A stretch of DNA of 23,001 nt from a virus, in IMG/VR virus record IMGVR_UViG_3300046006_001220, positions 1-23,001 of that record; one strand, 5' to 3'. The stretch's first letter is position 1. Every line of letters begins with the position of its first letter. Shown one piece after another: positions 14,569 through 20,127 of this stretch. Under the pieces are notes generated by a model, which did no database searches, was not told the origin of the DNA, and saw only the letters and a list, made by a program, of their open reading frames with translations. The position numbers and the translations under genes are program-made.

Positions 14569-15067
14569 TTAAAACTCCTTTGTAAGCAGAAAATCTGCCA
14601 TGTATTAACTCAGTTGCCTCAATAGCAACAAGACCTGCTAACTCTAAATCTTCATACATACCAAATCGCAATTGTTTGTAGTTTTTGCAAACTTCAACTT
14701 GCCATTTTTTGCAATGCTCAACCCATTTGACTCCTTTATATCCAGATTTATTTGTTGATCTAATCTTTTGATTGCGGCAATTCTCCTCTTTGGTTGCTGC
14801 CCTCAAATTTTCTATCTTATTGTTAGTCTTATCGCCATCAATGTGGTCAACACATTCAGGCAAATATCCGTGGTGATACAAAAATATAAGGCGATGGGCT
14901 TTAAAGCATTTAGCTTTTATCTTCACATGGATATAGCCCTTCCCTTTATGAAGGCAACCAGCAACTTGACCAATCTCGTTTACACGCCCTATCTTTCTAA
15001 TCAGATTTCCATCTTGATAGTCAAATGCTGACAAAACATAATCATGGCTAATTGCTAGGCTTTCCAT
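14558..15067 (-). CDS. HNH homing endonuclease with AP2-type DNA-binding domain
   Basis: 169 residues. Residues about 56-62 give KAHRLIF and 73-89 VDHIDGDKTNNKIENLR, the HNH nuclease core found in free-standing phage homing enzymes (His58, His75, Asn83 and neighbours). Residues about 107-150 contain SGYKGVKW and KKWQVEV, an AP2-like DNA-binding unit often joined to such nucleases. The gene starts in a TAATG overlap with the annealing-protein gene and overlaps the next gene by 11 bases, so it has been inserted between two genes without breaking translation coupling. Codon use is more A/T-rich and Lys/Asn-rich than its neighbours, which fits mobile origin. Confidence 0.85.
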   Translation of the reverse strand: MESLAISHDYVLSAFDYQDGNLIRKIGRVNEIGQVAGCLHKGKGYIHVKIKAKCFKAHRLIFLYHHGYLPECVDHIDGDKTNNKIENLRAATKEENCRNQKIRSTNKSGYKGVKWVEHCKKWQVEVCKNYKQLRFGMYEDLELAGLVAIEATELIHGRFSAYKGVLNGK

Positions 15068-15675
15068 TACATTTCCTTCGCTTTCTTTAACGCACTTCTT
15101 ACTTTACTGGGAAGCAGAGTCCAGAGAGCAATTTTCTGTTCGCTATCTAGGTTCTCTGATTCCAACTTATCCCAAGCTGCCTTGGGGTCACCTTGCTCAC
15201 ACATGGCAATCAATTCCATTGCCATCTCTTGCAAGTACTGTAATTCCTCTGGAGGAATATTATCTTGTGCGCCCTGAGTAGGTGTAATCACTACTGATCT
15301 GCCCTCTTCAGGCAAGTCTTCACCCGCATAGATGTATAGACCTAAGCCATGCAGACTCAAAGCCTTTGTCATGCAACGCATGATGGCAGTGTTTACCGCA
15401 AACGCATCGGGAGTTGGGATGGCCTTGTTTCTGTAGTCCATAACAGGCAATTGACAGGTCATTGGTTTGCCAAACATGGTGGCAGTAACGAACACCATTG
15501 CCGTGCCGTTGATGTCCATGAAACACTTGTCGCCAAACATCTCTACTTTGTAGGTGGCGGTAGGATCAGCTTTAAGTGCTTCTGCCCATGCCCAAGCCCA
15601 TGACAGGTAGGTAAGGTTGTTTTTCTTCTCTGTATGAGAATTGACATCTTTTTTCAGTAATGCTTCTATTGACAT
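15067..15675 (-). CDS. Single-strand annealing protein, DUF1071/Sak3 type
   Basis: About 202 residues. I chose the ATG at 15675 (MSIEALLKKDV...) because an AAAGGAG site lies just before it; an in-frame ATG 21 bases upstream would overlap the preceding gene. The family signature near the N-terminus is clear: NLTYLSWAWAWAEALKADP (about 20-38), then GDKCFMDINGTAMVFVTATMFGKP and PDAFAVNTAIMRCMTKALSLHGLGLYIYAGEDLP (about 102-135). DUF1071 proteins are phage recombinases that anneal complementary single strands (Sak3 group). The C-terminal part is helical and acidic, with a basic end. It works with the SSB-like neighbour in recombination or concatemer formation. Confidence 0.85.
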   Translation of the reverse strand: MSIEALLKKDVNSHTEKKNNLTYLSWAWAWAEALKADPTATYKVEMFGDKCFMDINGTAMVFVTATMFGKPMTCQLPVMDYRNKAIPTPDAFAVNTAIMRCMTKALSLHGLGLYIYAGEDLPEEGRSVVITPTQGAQDNIPPEELQYLQEMAMELIAMCEQGDPKAAWDKLESENLDSEQKIALWTLLPSKVRSALKKAKEM

Positions 15676-15676
15676 A

Positions 15677-15865
15677 TTAACTCCTTTGATTTTCATTTAA
15701 CTCTTGTTGAATAATCTCTTTTTGTTGTTCAAGATATAAATCCTTGAACTCGATAAAGTCTGCTTCTTGGCAGCAAACTATTTTATCCCCTTTGATTGTC
15801 AGGCAATAGGGGCAGTAGTGTATGTCTGAGAACTCTGACACATAGGTTTGGAATAGTGTTTTCAA
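15677..15865 (-). CDS. Small Cys-containing protein, TTG start
   Basis: 62 residues. The only suitable start is TTG at 15865, overlapping the preceding TGA as TTGA. The product has CPYC (Cys18, Cys21) and CC (Cys31, Cys32), spaced as in a small zinc ribbon, then a Glu-rich helix (FIEFKDLYLEQQKEIIQQEL). Its stop lies one base from the annealing-protein start, and its last codons contain that gene's AGGAG ribosome site. A zinc-binding accessory role in the recombination operon is possible but unproven. Weak ribosome site and rare start suggest translation coupled to the upstream gene. Confidence 0.65.
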   Translation of the reverse strand: MKTLFQTYVSEFSDIHYCPYCLTIKGDKIVCCQEADFIEFKDLYLEQQKEIIQQELNENQRS

Positions 15866-16062
15866 TGGAAACTTTCATAAGCCATTGTCCACAAAACATC
15901 ACCCGCCAGATCGGTGAGCTTATTCAACTCATCTTCTGTCAATGGTGTTCCATCTTCATAGCATCCACTTGAAAAGTAGGCATCAGAGAAGTCTGGAAAG
16001 TCTCTGCTATCTACTCCATCTACTTCTAGGTCTACAACCATTTTTCCATTAAGAATCGGCAT
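15862..16062 (-). CDS. First gene of the leftward operon, acidic protein, unknown
   Basis: I place the start at 16062 (MPILNGKMVVDLEVDG), which has an AGGAG site 6 bases away; a longer frame from 16101 lacks one. The product is 66 residues, strongly acidic (EVDGVDSRDFPDFSDAYF, then TPLTEDELNKLTD), ending in a helix with AYESFH. The N-terminal PxxxGKxxVDLEVDGVD pattern is a beta-hairpin; small acidic proteins of this kind are common as first genes of phage early operons. An acidic DNA-mimic role is conceivable but not shown. It ends in a TTGA overlap with the next gene. Confidence 0.65.
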   Translation of the reverse strand: MPILNGKMVVDLEVDGVDSRDFPDFSDAYFSSGCYEDGTPLTEDELNKLTDLAGDVLWTMAYESFH

Positions 16063-16185
16063 ATTTACTCCTGTTAAACGTGGACTACTGTTTGCCCACA
16101 CCGATAATGTGCCACACCTTTTAAGCCTTTTACATAGGTAGTTTCCCTAGGTTACAAACCTTTTTTATCATGCTAGGCTACTCAC
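16063..16185. promoter_or_regulatory. Divergent promoter/operator region
   Basis: A 123-base gap between divergent operons. TTACAA at 16152-16157 can serve as a -35 for the rightward gene with TAGGCT (16174-16179) as a poor -10, and its reverse complement TTGTAA as a -35 for the leftward operon with TGTAAA (16129-16134) at 17 bases. Around it lie TAGGT direct repeats (16135 and 16148 area), a CCTAGG palindrome and GGTTTGTAACC-type symmetry, which could be an operator. All elements are weak matches, so this is a candidate only. Confidence 0.4.
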
Positions 16186-16365
16186 ATGAACATCGAAAAA
16201 ATTGAACTCCAATGTGCTGAAACCTTGCTTGCTTATGCAGAGTCAATGGCTGACGCTTATACCAACCAACCAGAGGATACAGAGGCTACTTTGACCGCTT
16301 TAATTGGCAGAACATTAGAACTACACCTGAACCGCAAAATCAACTTGGAGAACCTTTACAAATGA
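16186..16365 (+). CDS. 59-residue helical protein, first rightward gene
   Basis: ATG at 16186, ending in an ATGA overlap with the HTH gene. The product (MNIEKIELQCAETLLAYAES... ending NLENLYK) is acidic and almost wholly helical, with Leu/Ala spacing of an amphipathic helical pair. There is no good ribosome site; the candidate -10 lies only 7 bases from the ATG, so the mRNA might be leaderless, as for some phage repressors. It has no visible DNA-binding motif of its own. The operon position suggests a regulatory or early role together with the next gene. Confidence 0.65.
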   Translation: MNIEKIELQCAETLLAYAESMADAYTNQPEDTEATLTALIGRTLELHLNRKINLENLYK

Positions 16366-16736
16366 CCCAACAAGCAATTATTCGAGCTTTACAGAATGGA
16401 TCGCTTACCGCCTATGAGATGGAGAATCTAACGGGCATCCCAAGAACTTCCATCGTGGCTGCTTGCAAGAAGATGTCTCGCAAGAAAGAACTTACTGTTG
16501 AGAAAATCAAAGTGCATCGTGCTTGGGTCTGTAAATACACCTTAGAACCACACATGATTGAGGCTCAAAAAGCCGCCAATGATGAGCCTTATGACAAGCT
16601 AAATCCCTTTGATGTACGCAATGCCAAGGGTATTTTTACCAAATCTGAGTATGCCGTGATGAACAATCAGGCTAGAAGGTTGTTCAATGGCAATCCTAAT
16701 TTCACTAAAGAAATCACAAATAATCAATTTATTTGA
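16362..16736 (+). CDS. Helix-turn-helix regulator-like protein
   Basis: 124 residues. The N-terminus forms a tri-helical HTH: MTQQAIIRALQNGS, LTAYEMENLTG, IPRTSIVAACKKMSRKKELTV (helices at about 3-11, 16-24 and 29-40), followed by a wing-like strand (KIKVHRAWVCKYTL). This resembles the winged-helix domain of small phage regulators that act in replication control or transcription. The C-terminal half is basic and Asn-rich (GNPNFTKEITNNQFI) without recognised motif. It sits between the divergent regulatory gap and a strong promoter 9 bases after its stop, so it could control either one. Confidence 0.7.
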   Translation: MTQQAIIRALQNGSLTAYEMENLTGIPRTSIVAACKKMSRKKELTVEKIKVHRAWVCKYTLEPHMIEAQKAANDEPYDKLNPFDVRNAKGIFTKSEYAVMNNQARRLFNGNPNFTKEITNNQFI

Positions 16737-16745
16737 AAAAACCTC

Positions 16746-16772
16746 TTGACACATGAAAGAACTGTGTATAAT
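16746..16772 (+). promoter_or_regulatory. Strong sigma70-type promoter
   Basis: TTGACA (16746-16751) and TATAAT (16767-16772) are both perfect consensus hexamers, with a TG two bases before the -10-type extension. The spacer is 15 bases, shorter than the usual 17, which may lower or regulate its activity. It lies just after the HTH gene stop, with a start site expected near 16779. No gene follows for about 400 bases, so the first product should be an RNA. Confidence 0.8.
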
Positions 16773-16778
16773 CCAAAT

Positions 16779-16931
16779 CGTCTGAGTGGCATCAGGCGAT
16801 GAACGGAATAGAGAACCCCATAGATTTCTGTGTGGTCTTGCCTGACAACAGGCGAACTTTTGATTCCGTTCAATCGTCCGTTGTTGCTCTCGCCAAGAGC
16901 CAAGACCACAGAGTGATTTATGGGGTTTTTT
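16779..16931 (+). ncRNA. Putative structured small RNA or attenuator ending in a U tract
   Basis: Seen directly: (1) 16779-16798 folds into a 7-bp hairpin with loop GUGGCA. (2) 16814-16840 pairs with 16901-16927 over 27 positions, 25 of them pairs (two G-U), then six U's at 16926-16931, as in an intrinsic terminator. (3) Inside it, 16845-16855 pairs with 16874-16884 (one mismatch) and 16886-16900 forms a GCUCU/AGAGC hairpin, giving a rod with a bubble. (4) A competing helix pairs 16795-16809 with 16863-16878 (15 bp, one bulged A). Helices 2 and 4 interleave, so they form a pseudoknot or exclude each other. The family is not recognised; 6S-like shape and attenuator are both possible. Confidence 0.7.
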
Positions 16932-17179
16932 GCGTTTGGTGGCTATGCAATGCGGTACGTCGGTGGTTGCATTTAGGGATACCCTGTTACACGAGCGAAC
17001 TAAAGCAGGGGCGGTGGGCTAAGGATAGAGCCGAGTGGTTGGGACGCAAGTCTCAGAAGTCTGTCCGATGCGATGCGATGACATGGCTCCGAAGAGGAAG
17101 TTATCCACAAGCAGAGCGAAAACTGGGTTTTGACTCGGTAAGGCTTTGCTTTGCTCAAACATTCACCAAAGAGGAACTT
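16932..17179 (+). other. Gene-free structured stretch upstream of the replication genes
   Basis: No credible gene. Visible: AGGG/CCCT hairpin near 16975-16985; a possible three-way junction closed by 17028-17033 with 17084-17089, holding hairpin 17041-17054 (GGGAC-GCAA-GUCUC, a GNRA-type loop) and UGUC/GACA (17062-17065 with 17080-17083); three perfect CGATG copies at 17066-17080; and a hairpin pairing 17109-17117 with 17143-17151, with AAAAC/GTTTT (17119-17123, 17127-17131) inside. A consensus DnaA box lies at 17101-17109. It may be the 5' leader of the downstream operon or part of an origin. Confidence 0.5.
17101..17109 (+). other. Consensus DnaA-box sequence
   Basis: TTATCCACA is a perfect match to the bacterial DnaA-box consensus. 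It lies in the gene-free stretch just ahead of a replication-protein-like gene and beside a long hairpin. A single 9-mer can arise by chance and no clear second box was seen nearby, so an origin role is only suggested. Confidence 0.35.
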
Positions 17180-17329
17180 ATGAGGATATGTAAGTGTGGA
17201 GGAGTAGTAGGACAACATCAACTGACAAACAACCGAGAGGCTTGGACTTGTCGAAGTTGTGGAAGATATGAGATTGTTGAAGTAAAAAAACCCGAACCTG
17301 ATAGGAGTCAAGAAGATGGAAAAGTTTGA
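17180..17329 (+). CDS. Small zinc-ribbon protein
   Basis: 49 residues from the ATG at 17180, preceded by an AAAGAGGAA ribosome site. It has Cys4-x-Cys6 and Cys24-x2-Cys27 (MRICKCGG and WTCRSCGRY), a short zinc ribbon, then a charged tail (EVKKPEPDRSQEDGK). A much longer frame from 16799 is open upstream, but that part overlaps the structured RNA and reads like non-coding sequence (many Trp, Cys, Arg), so the short start is chosen. Its end overlaps the next gene by 14 bases. Small zinc ribbons next to replication genes may bind DNA or protein partners; function unknown. Confidence 0.7.
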   Translation: MRICKCGGVVGQHQLTNNREAWTCRSCGRYEIVEVKKPEPDRSQEDGKV

Positions 17330-17675
17330 GTTATTTTGGGCAACATGGCCTAAGTCGTTCAGAAAAGGCGGCAAGTCTGCTTGTTTGGCAAAGTGGAAAA
17401 AGTACTATTGCGAGACTTGTGCAGACCAAATCATCAAGCACATTGAGTGGATGAAAACCACAGATGCTTGGAGAAAAGACGATGGTGCTTTCATCCCCGC
17501 ACCTTTGGTCTATTTGAACCAACAACGATGGGATGGGGCTGAGATTCCTGAAGGCTTTGGGATCAAAGTTGAAGTGCAAATTGATCCTGCCCTTGCCAAG
17601 ATTGATGCAGATAGAAAAAAAGCCACCCCTATGCCTGAACACATCCGAGCAAGATTAGCAGAGTTACGCAAATGA
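17316..17675 (+). CDS. Replication-initiation-type protein (short, O/DnaT-like C-terminal form)
   Basis: 119 residues. FELFWATWPKSFRKGGKSACLAKWKK (about 4-29, here in two parts around Pro12) and FIPAPLVYLNQQRWD (about 59-73) are the two signatures of the C-terminal region of phage replication proteins and replisome organisers, where they are thought to contact helicase or loader. The N-terminal winged-helix DNA-binding part of such proteins is missing; it may be supplied by another protein, such as the HTH protein encoded upstream. The end (AKIDADRKKATPMPEHIRARLAEL) is a charged helix. An AGGAGT ribosome site precedes the ATG; the gene ends in an ATGA overlap with the Mom-like gene. Confidence 0.65.
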   Translation: MEKFELFWATWPKSFRKGGKSACLAKWKKYYCETCADQIIKHIEWMKTTDAWRKDDGAFIPAPLVYLNQQRWDGAEIPEGFGIKVEVQIDPALAKIDADRKKATPMPEHIRARLAELRK

Positions 17676-18328
17676 AAGTGTTGCCAATAAACAACTTCGA
17701 GGTTGAGCCTTGGTTGCTTGAAAAACACTATGCCAAGCGTATGCCACAAATAATGTTTGCGTTTGGGCTTTACAAAGATGACATTTTGGTTGGCGTAGTG
17801 ACTTATGGGATTCCCGCCTCACCACCACTTTGCATGGGAATCTGTGGCAAAGAATACTCAGACAAAGTTTTAGAGCTAAACCGAGTCTGTTTGTTGGACA
17901 ACCACAAAAACGAAGCATCATTCCTTGTTGCGAACTCAATCAAGTTATTGCCAAAGCCAATGATTGTGGTTTCGTTTGCCGACACAAGCAAAGGTCATGT
18001 GGGCTATGTTTATCAAGCCACCAATTTCCTTTACACGGGTTTATCAGCAAACAGAATTGATTGGACAATCAAAGGTCAAGAGCATAAACACGCTAAAACC
18101 ATTGGCGATGGCTTGACCTTGGCAGAGATTAAAGAGCTTCATGGCGATGACTTTTACTATGTCGAACGATCTAGGAAGCATCGTTACATCATCTTTCACG
18201 GGTCAAAGACTGACAAAAAAGTCATGCGATCTAAGCTGAAATACGAAGTTATGCCGTATCCCAAAGGCGACACTCAGAGATATGACTCTGGAACAACTGT
18301 AAAAACCCAACAACTTTTATTTGTATGA
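17672..18328 (+). CDS. Mom-like DNA-modification protein
   Basis: 218 residues with the features of the phage Mom family: an N-terminal LLEKHYAKRMPQIMFAFGLY (about 15-34), GVVTYGIPASPPLC, LELNRVCLLD (about 67-76), NEASFLVANSIKLLP and SFADTSKGHVGYVYQATNF (about 101-119), the region of the GNAT-like acyl-CoA-type fold. Phage Mu Mom converts adenines in its DNA to a modified form that resists host restriction; the family is predicted to share the fold of acetyltransferases. Here it would protect phage DNA. Residues about 140-218 are a basic C-terminal extension. The gene overlaps both neighbours by ATGA. No Com-like translational activator was recognised, although the small zinc-ribbon protein encoded at 17180 is of a similar type. 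Confidence 0.75.
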   Translation: MKVLPINNFEVEPWLLEKHYAKRMPQIMFAFGLYKDDILVGVVTYGIPASPPLCMGICGKEYSDKVLELNRVCLLDNHKNEASFLVANSIKLLPKPMIVVSFADTSKGHVGYVYQATNFLYTGLSANRIDWTIKGQEHKHAKTIGDGLTLAEIKELHGDDFYYVERSRKHRYIIFHGSKTDKKVMRSKLKYEVMPYPKGDTQRYDSGTTVKTQQLLFV

Positions 18329-18432
18329 ACTATTTTGAAGCTATGAGATTGCTAGACAAAGTGAAAGAGGGTGTGCCATATCCGCTTCATCTGATAAACA
18401 AAGCACTGGAGCTTACTGGTGACTTGGAGTAG
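18325..18432 (+). CDS. 35-residue protein, unknown function
   Basis: It starts in an ATGA overlap with the Mom-like gene and ends 14 bases inside the next gene. The product (MNYFEAMRLLDKVKEGVPYP, then LHLINKALELTGDLE) has two short amphipathic helices split by a Val-Pro-Tyr-Pro turn, and reads like genuine protein. Short proteins of this pattern (xxAxxLLDxVRxGxxYPxxxIxxAL) are frequent in phage replication operons. Function unknown; the tight overlaps and sequence style are the evidence. Confidence 0.65.
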   Translation: MNYFEAMRLLDKVKEGVPYPLHLINKALELTGDLE

Positions 18433-18631
18433 ACGTAACACAGAGAACCCAAGCGACAGAGTAATCCTAGAGCAAGCAGAAGCAAGGGAACTCTACCGCA
18501 CTTGGGAAACAAACAAGGACAGAGATTTTGTGCGTGGCAGATTGGAGAGAGCTGAAAGAATCTACGGCATAGGTGCTAGAGATCGAATAAGGGAGTTTAT
18601 GAACAGAATTAAAGACGGGACATTGCTATGA
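18419..18631 (+). CDS. Small charged helical protein, GTG start
   Basis: 70 residues from a GTG at 18419 inside the end of the previous gene, with TGGAG about 8 bases before it. It is very rich in Arg and Glu (AEARELYRTWETNKDRDFVRGRLERAERIYGIGARDRI in outline) and should be a helical bundle; the GxxARDRIREFM segment resembles a family of small helical phage proteins (DUF7696 type, from memory). It precedes the RusA gene with an ATGA overlap, a common arrangement in replication operons. No catalytic residues are evident. Confidence 0.7.
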   Translation: MTWSRRNTENPSDRVILEQAEARELYRTWETNKDRDFVRGRLERAERIYGIGARDRIREFMNRIKDGTLL

Positions 18632-19056
18632 GCTTCATGGTGACTTTTATGGTGGAAGGAACACCAATACCCAAGGGTAGGCCAAGGTTTGCTAGAAGGG
18701 GAAAATTCGTATCAACTTACAGCCCCAAGACTACTGTTGACTACGAAACCAAGGTCAGCGAGGCAGCACAACTGGCAATGGGCAGTAGCGAACCCCTCGA
18801 AACGCCTGTGGGAGCGTACATCTACATAACCTTACCGATTCCCGCCAGTTACAGTAAAAAGCGAACCCAAGCCTGTTTATCAGGAGAGGAACGCCCAACA
18901 AAGAAAAGTGACATAGATAACTTCTGTAAGGCAATTTTTGATGGCATGGGAGGAATTGTTTTTGTAAATGACAGTCAGATTGTTTCGCTTCATTCTACGA
19001 AGGTCTACGGGACTGTTGGCATGGTTGAAGTAATGGTGAAAGAAGAGCTTATCTAA
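18628..19056 (+). CDS. rusA: Holliday junction resolvase, RusA type
   Basis: 142 residues, normal for RusA. The N-terminal GTPIPKGRPRFARRG (about 11-25) and the active-site block KKSDIDNFCKAIFDGM (about 92-107) followed by VNDSQIV (about 113-119) match the family; Asp95, Asp97 and Asp115 correspond to the acidic residues that bind metal in RusA. The strand AYIYITLPIP (about 63-72) lies between. Known RusA dimers cut four-way junctions; in phages they resolve replication and recombination intermediates before packaging. It would act with the annealing protein encoded on the opposite strand. ATGA overlap with the upstream gene. Confidence 0.85.
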   Translation: MSFMVTFMVEGTPIPKGRPRFARRGKFVSTYSPKTTVDYETKVSEAAQLAMGSSEPLETPVGAYIYITLPIPASYSKKRTQACLSGEERPTKKSDIDNFCKAIFDGMGGIVFVNDSQIVSLHSTKVYGTVGMVEVMVKEELI

Positions 19057-19122
19057 GGGTAAGTCCCAATAGAAAAAGAAACAAACAAGAGTAAATTAAA
19101 GGTTTTAACAAGGGTGAATATT

Positions 19123-19356
19123 ATGAATACATGGGAATTTGACACAACAGTAGGTGCGGGTAGCGAAGTGGTGACAGTAGTTTACGAGTACGAGCAAGAC
19201 CTAGATTCCACCTTTAACGAGTCTATTCGGGAAGTTTGGTTTGAGGGGCGCAACTGTATCGGTTTGCTGAGTGACGAGTCTTTCAAAGAGTTGGAGTGCG
19301 AAGCTGCAATGAGGTTTCAGCACCATAAACTGAACTACAAAACCGAGGATGTATGA
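19123..19356 (+). CDS. Small acidic protein, unknown function
   Basis: I chose the ATG at 19123, 6 bases after AAGGGTGA; a GTG at 19114 lies inside this ribosome site. The 77-residue product (MNTWEFDTTVGAGSEVVTVVYEYEQD...) begins with beta-strand-like sequence and ends with a short helix rich in Glu, Cys and His. It is strongly acidic. A 66-base A-rich gap separates it from rusA, so it may have its own weak promoter there, but none stands out. I do not recognise a family. Confidence 0.7.
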   Translation: MNTWEFDTTVGAGSEVVTVVYEYEQDLDSTFNESIREVWFEGRNCIGLLSDESFKELECEAAMRFQHHKLNYKTEDV

Positions 19357-19589
19357 GGCTAGATGAACTCGAAAAGATGGCGAAGGAGACTGCCGCCTTT
19401 GGTGTTCATCCAAGTGGTGAATACATTTACTCTTTTTACACTGAGCAACTACAAGCCTTTGCTAAACTGGTTGCTGAACACGAGCGTGAGCAATGCAAGA
19501 AACTTTGCACATGGAAAACAGGAAACAAATTTGTAGATGAAGCGGTTGCTGTTTGCTATCGGGCAATAGACCAAAGGGGGCAAGCATGA
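19353..19589 (+). CDS. Small helical protein, paralogue of the next gene
   Basis: 78 residues, ATGA overlap at both ends. It opens LDELEKMAKETAAFGV and has QLQAFAKLVAEHEREQCKKLC (about 33-53), a motif found in very many small phage and bacterial hypothetical proteins. A following KTGNKFVDEAVAVCYRAID segment looks helical. The next gene repeats the same plan (EDIIRMAKEA ... RFAKLVAEYERNE), so the two probably arose by duplication. Function unknown; cytoplasmic, no signal. Confidence 0.7.
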   Translation: MRLDELEKMAKETAAFGVHPSGEYIYSFYTEQLQAFAKLVAEHEREQCKKLCTWKTGNKFVDEAVAVCYRAIDQRGQA

Positions 19590-19804
19590 ACAGAGAAGAC
19601 ATCATCCGCATGGCAAAAGAGGCTAGGTTTTACATTAACGACAATGAAGCATATAGCCCATCCAATCAGGAAGACTTCGAGTTAACCGAACACCTAGAAC
19701 GCTTTGCCAAACTGGTAGCAGAGTATGAACGCAATGAAATAATTGAAATTTTGGATGCTTCAACTGGCTATGTTAATATGGATGCAATCAGGGAAAGAAC
19801 ATGA
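19586..19804 (+). CDS. Small helical protein, paralogue of the previous gene
   Basis: 72 residues from the ATG at 19586, in ATGA overlap with the preceding gene and before GGGGGC. A longer frame from 19553 uses a non-ATG start inside the previous gene and is rejected. It shares MAKEARF and LERFAKLVAEYER with the neighbour at 19353, with a different acidic insert (NDNEAYSPSNQEDFEL) between. The end (ILDASTGYVNMDAIRERT) differs. Overlaps the next gene by ATGA. Function unknown. Confidence 0.7.
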   Translation: MNREDIIRMAKEARFYINDNEAYSPSNQEDFELTEHLERFAKLVAEYERNEIIEILDASTGYVNMDAIRERT

Positions 19805-20127
19805 GCGATAACCCCCATAAGGCGGTGCAATTCCTGATTGACACTGCCCCTCTCTATTCCAAGGCCAAGGCTAGTCGAATGTTTTTGGAGGAGTTCCGCA
19901 AGAGTCGCAAGGCTCAGCTTATGAGCCAGGCAGGGACTGAAGTGCTTGGAAAACAAGAAACCTATGCCTATGCTCACCCTGATTACATTCAAATCCTAGA
20001 GGGCATCAGGGAAGCTGTCGAATTAGAAGAGCGTTATCGTTGGCTAATGACGGCAGCACAAACCCGCATTGAGGTGTACAGAACCGAGCAATATAGTGCT
20101 AGGCATGAAATAAAAAATACTCAATGA
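19801..20127 (+). CDS. Conserved-type phage helical protein, unknown function
   Basis: 108 residues, helical throughout: AVQFLIDTAPLYSKAKASRM (about 8-27), a second basic helix (FLEEFRKSRKAQLMSQAG), and a third (LEERYRWLMTAAQTRIEVYR, about 76-95). The KAxRxFLEEFRKSRKAxLM pattern recurs in small proteins beside Ref/HNH nuclease genes in other phages. Tight ATGA overlaps at both ends tie it to the nuclease gene that follows. A DNA-binding or nuclease-partner role is inferred from basic helices and location. Confidence 0.7.
   Translation: MSDNPHKAVQFLIDTAPLYSKAKASRMFLEEFRKSRKAQLMSQAGTEVLGKQETYAYAHPDYIQILEGIREAVELEERYRWLMTAAQTRIEVYRTEQYSARHEIKNTQ

Noticed and set aside
16853-16875. tRNA-like anticodon arm (CTTTTGATTC) followed by TTCAATC
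   Set aside because: No matching acceptor stem, D arm or T stem could be drawn; the bases are better explained by the long helices of the RNA element.
16799-17329. 176-codon frame covering the structured RNA and the zinc-ribbon gene
   Set aside because: The part before 17180 codes an unnatural mix rich in Trp, Cys and Arg, lacks a ribosome site, and overlaps long complementary helices and a U tract. Only the last 49 codons look like protein.
17000-17374. 124-codon minus-strand frame
   Set aside because: Antisense to the leader and zinc-ribbon gene, no ribosome site, no recognisable protein pattern.
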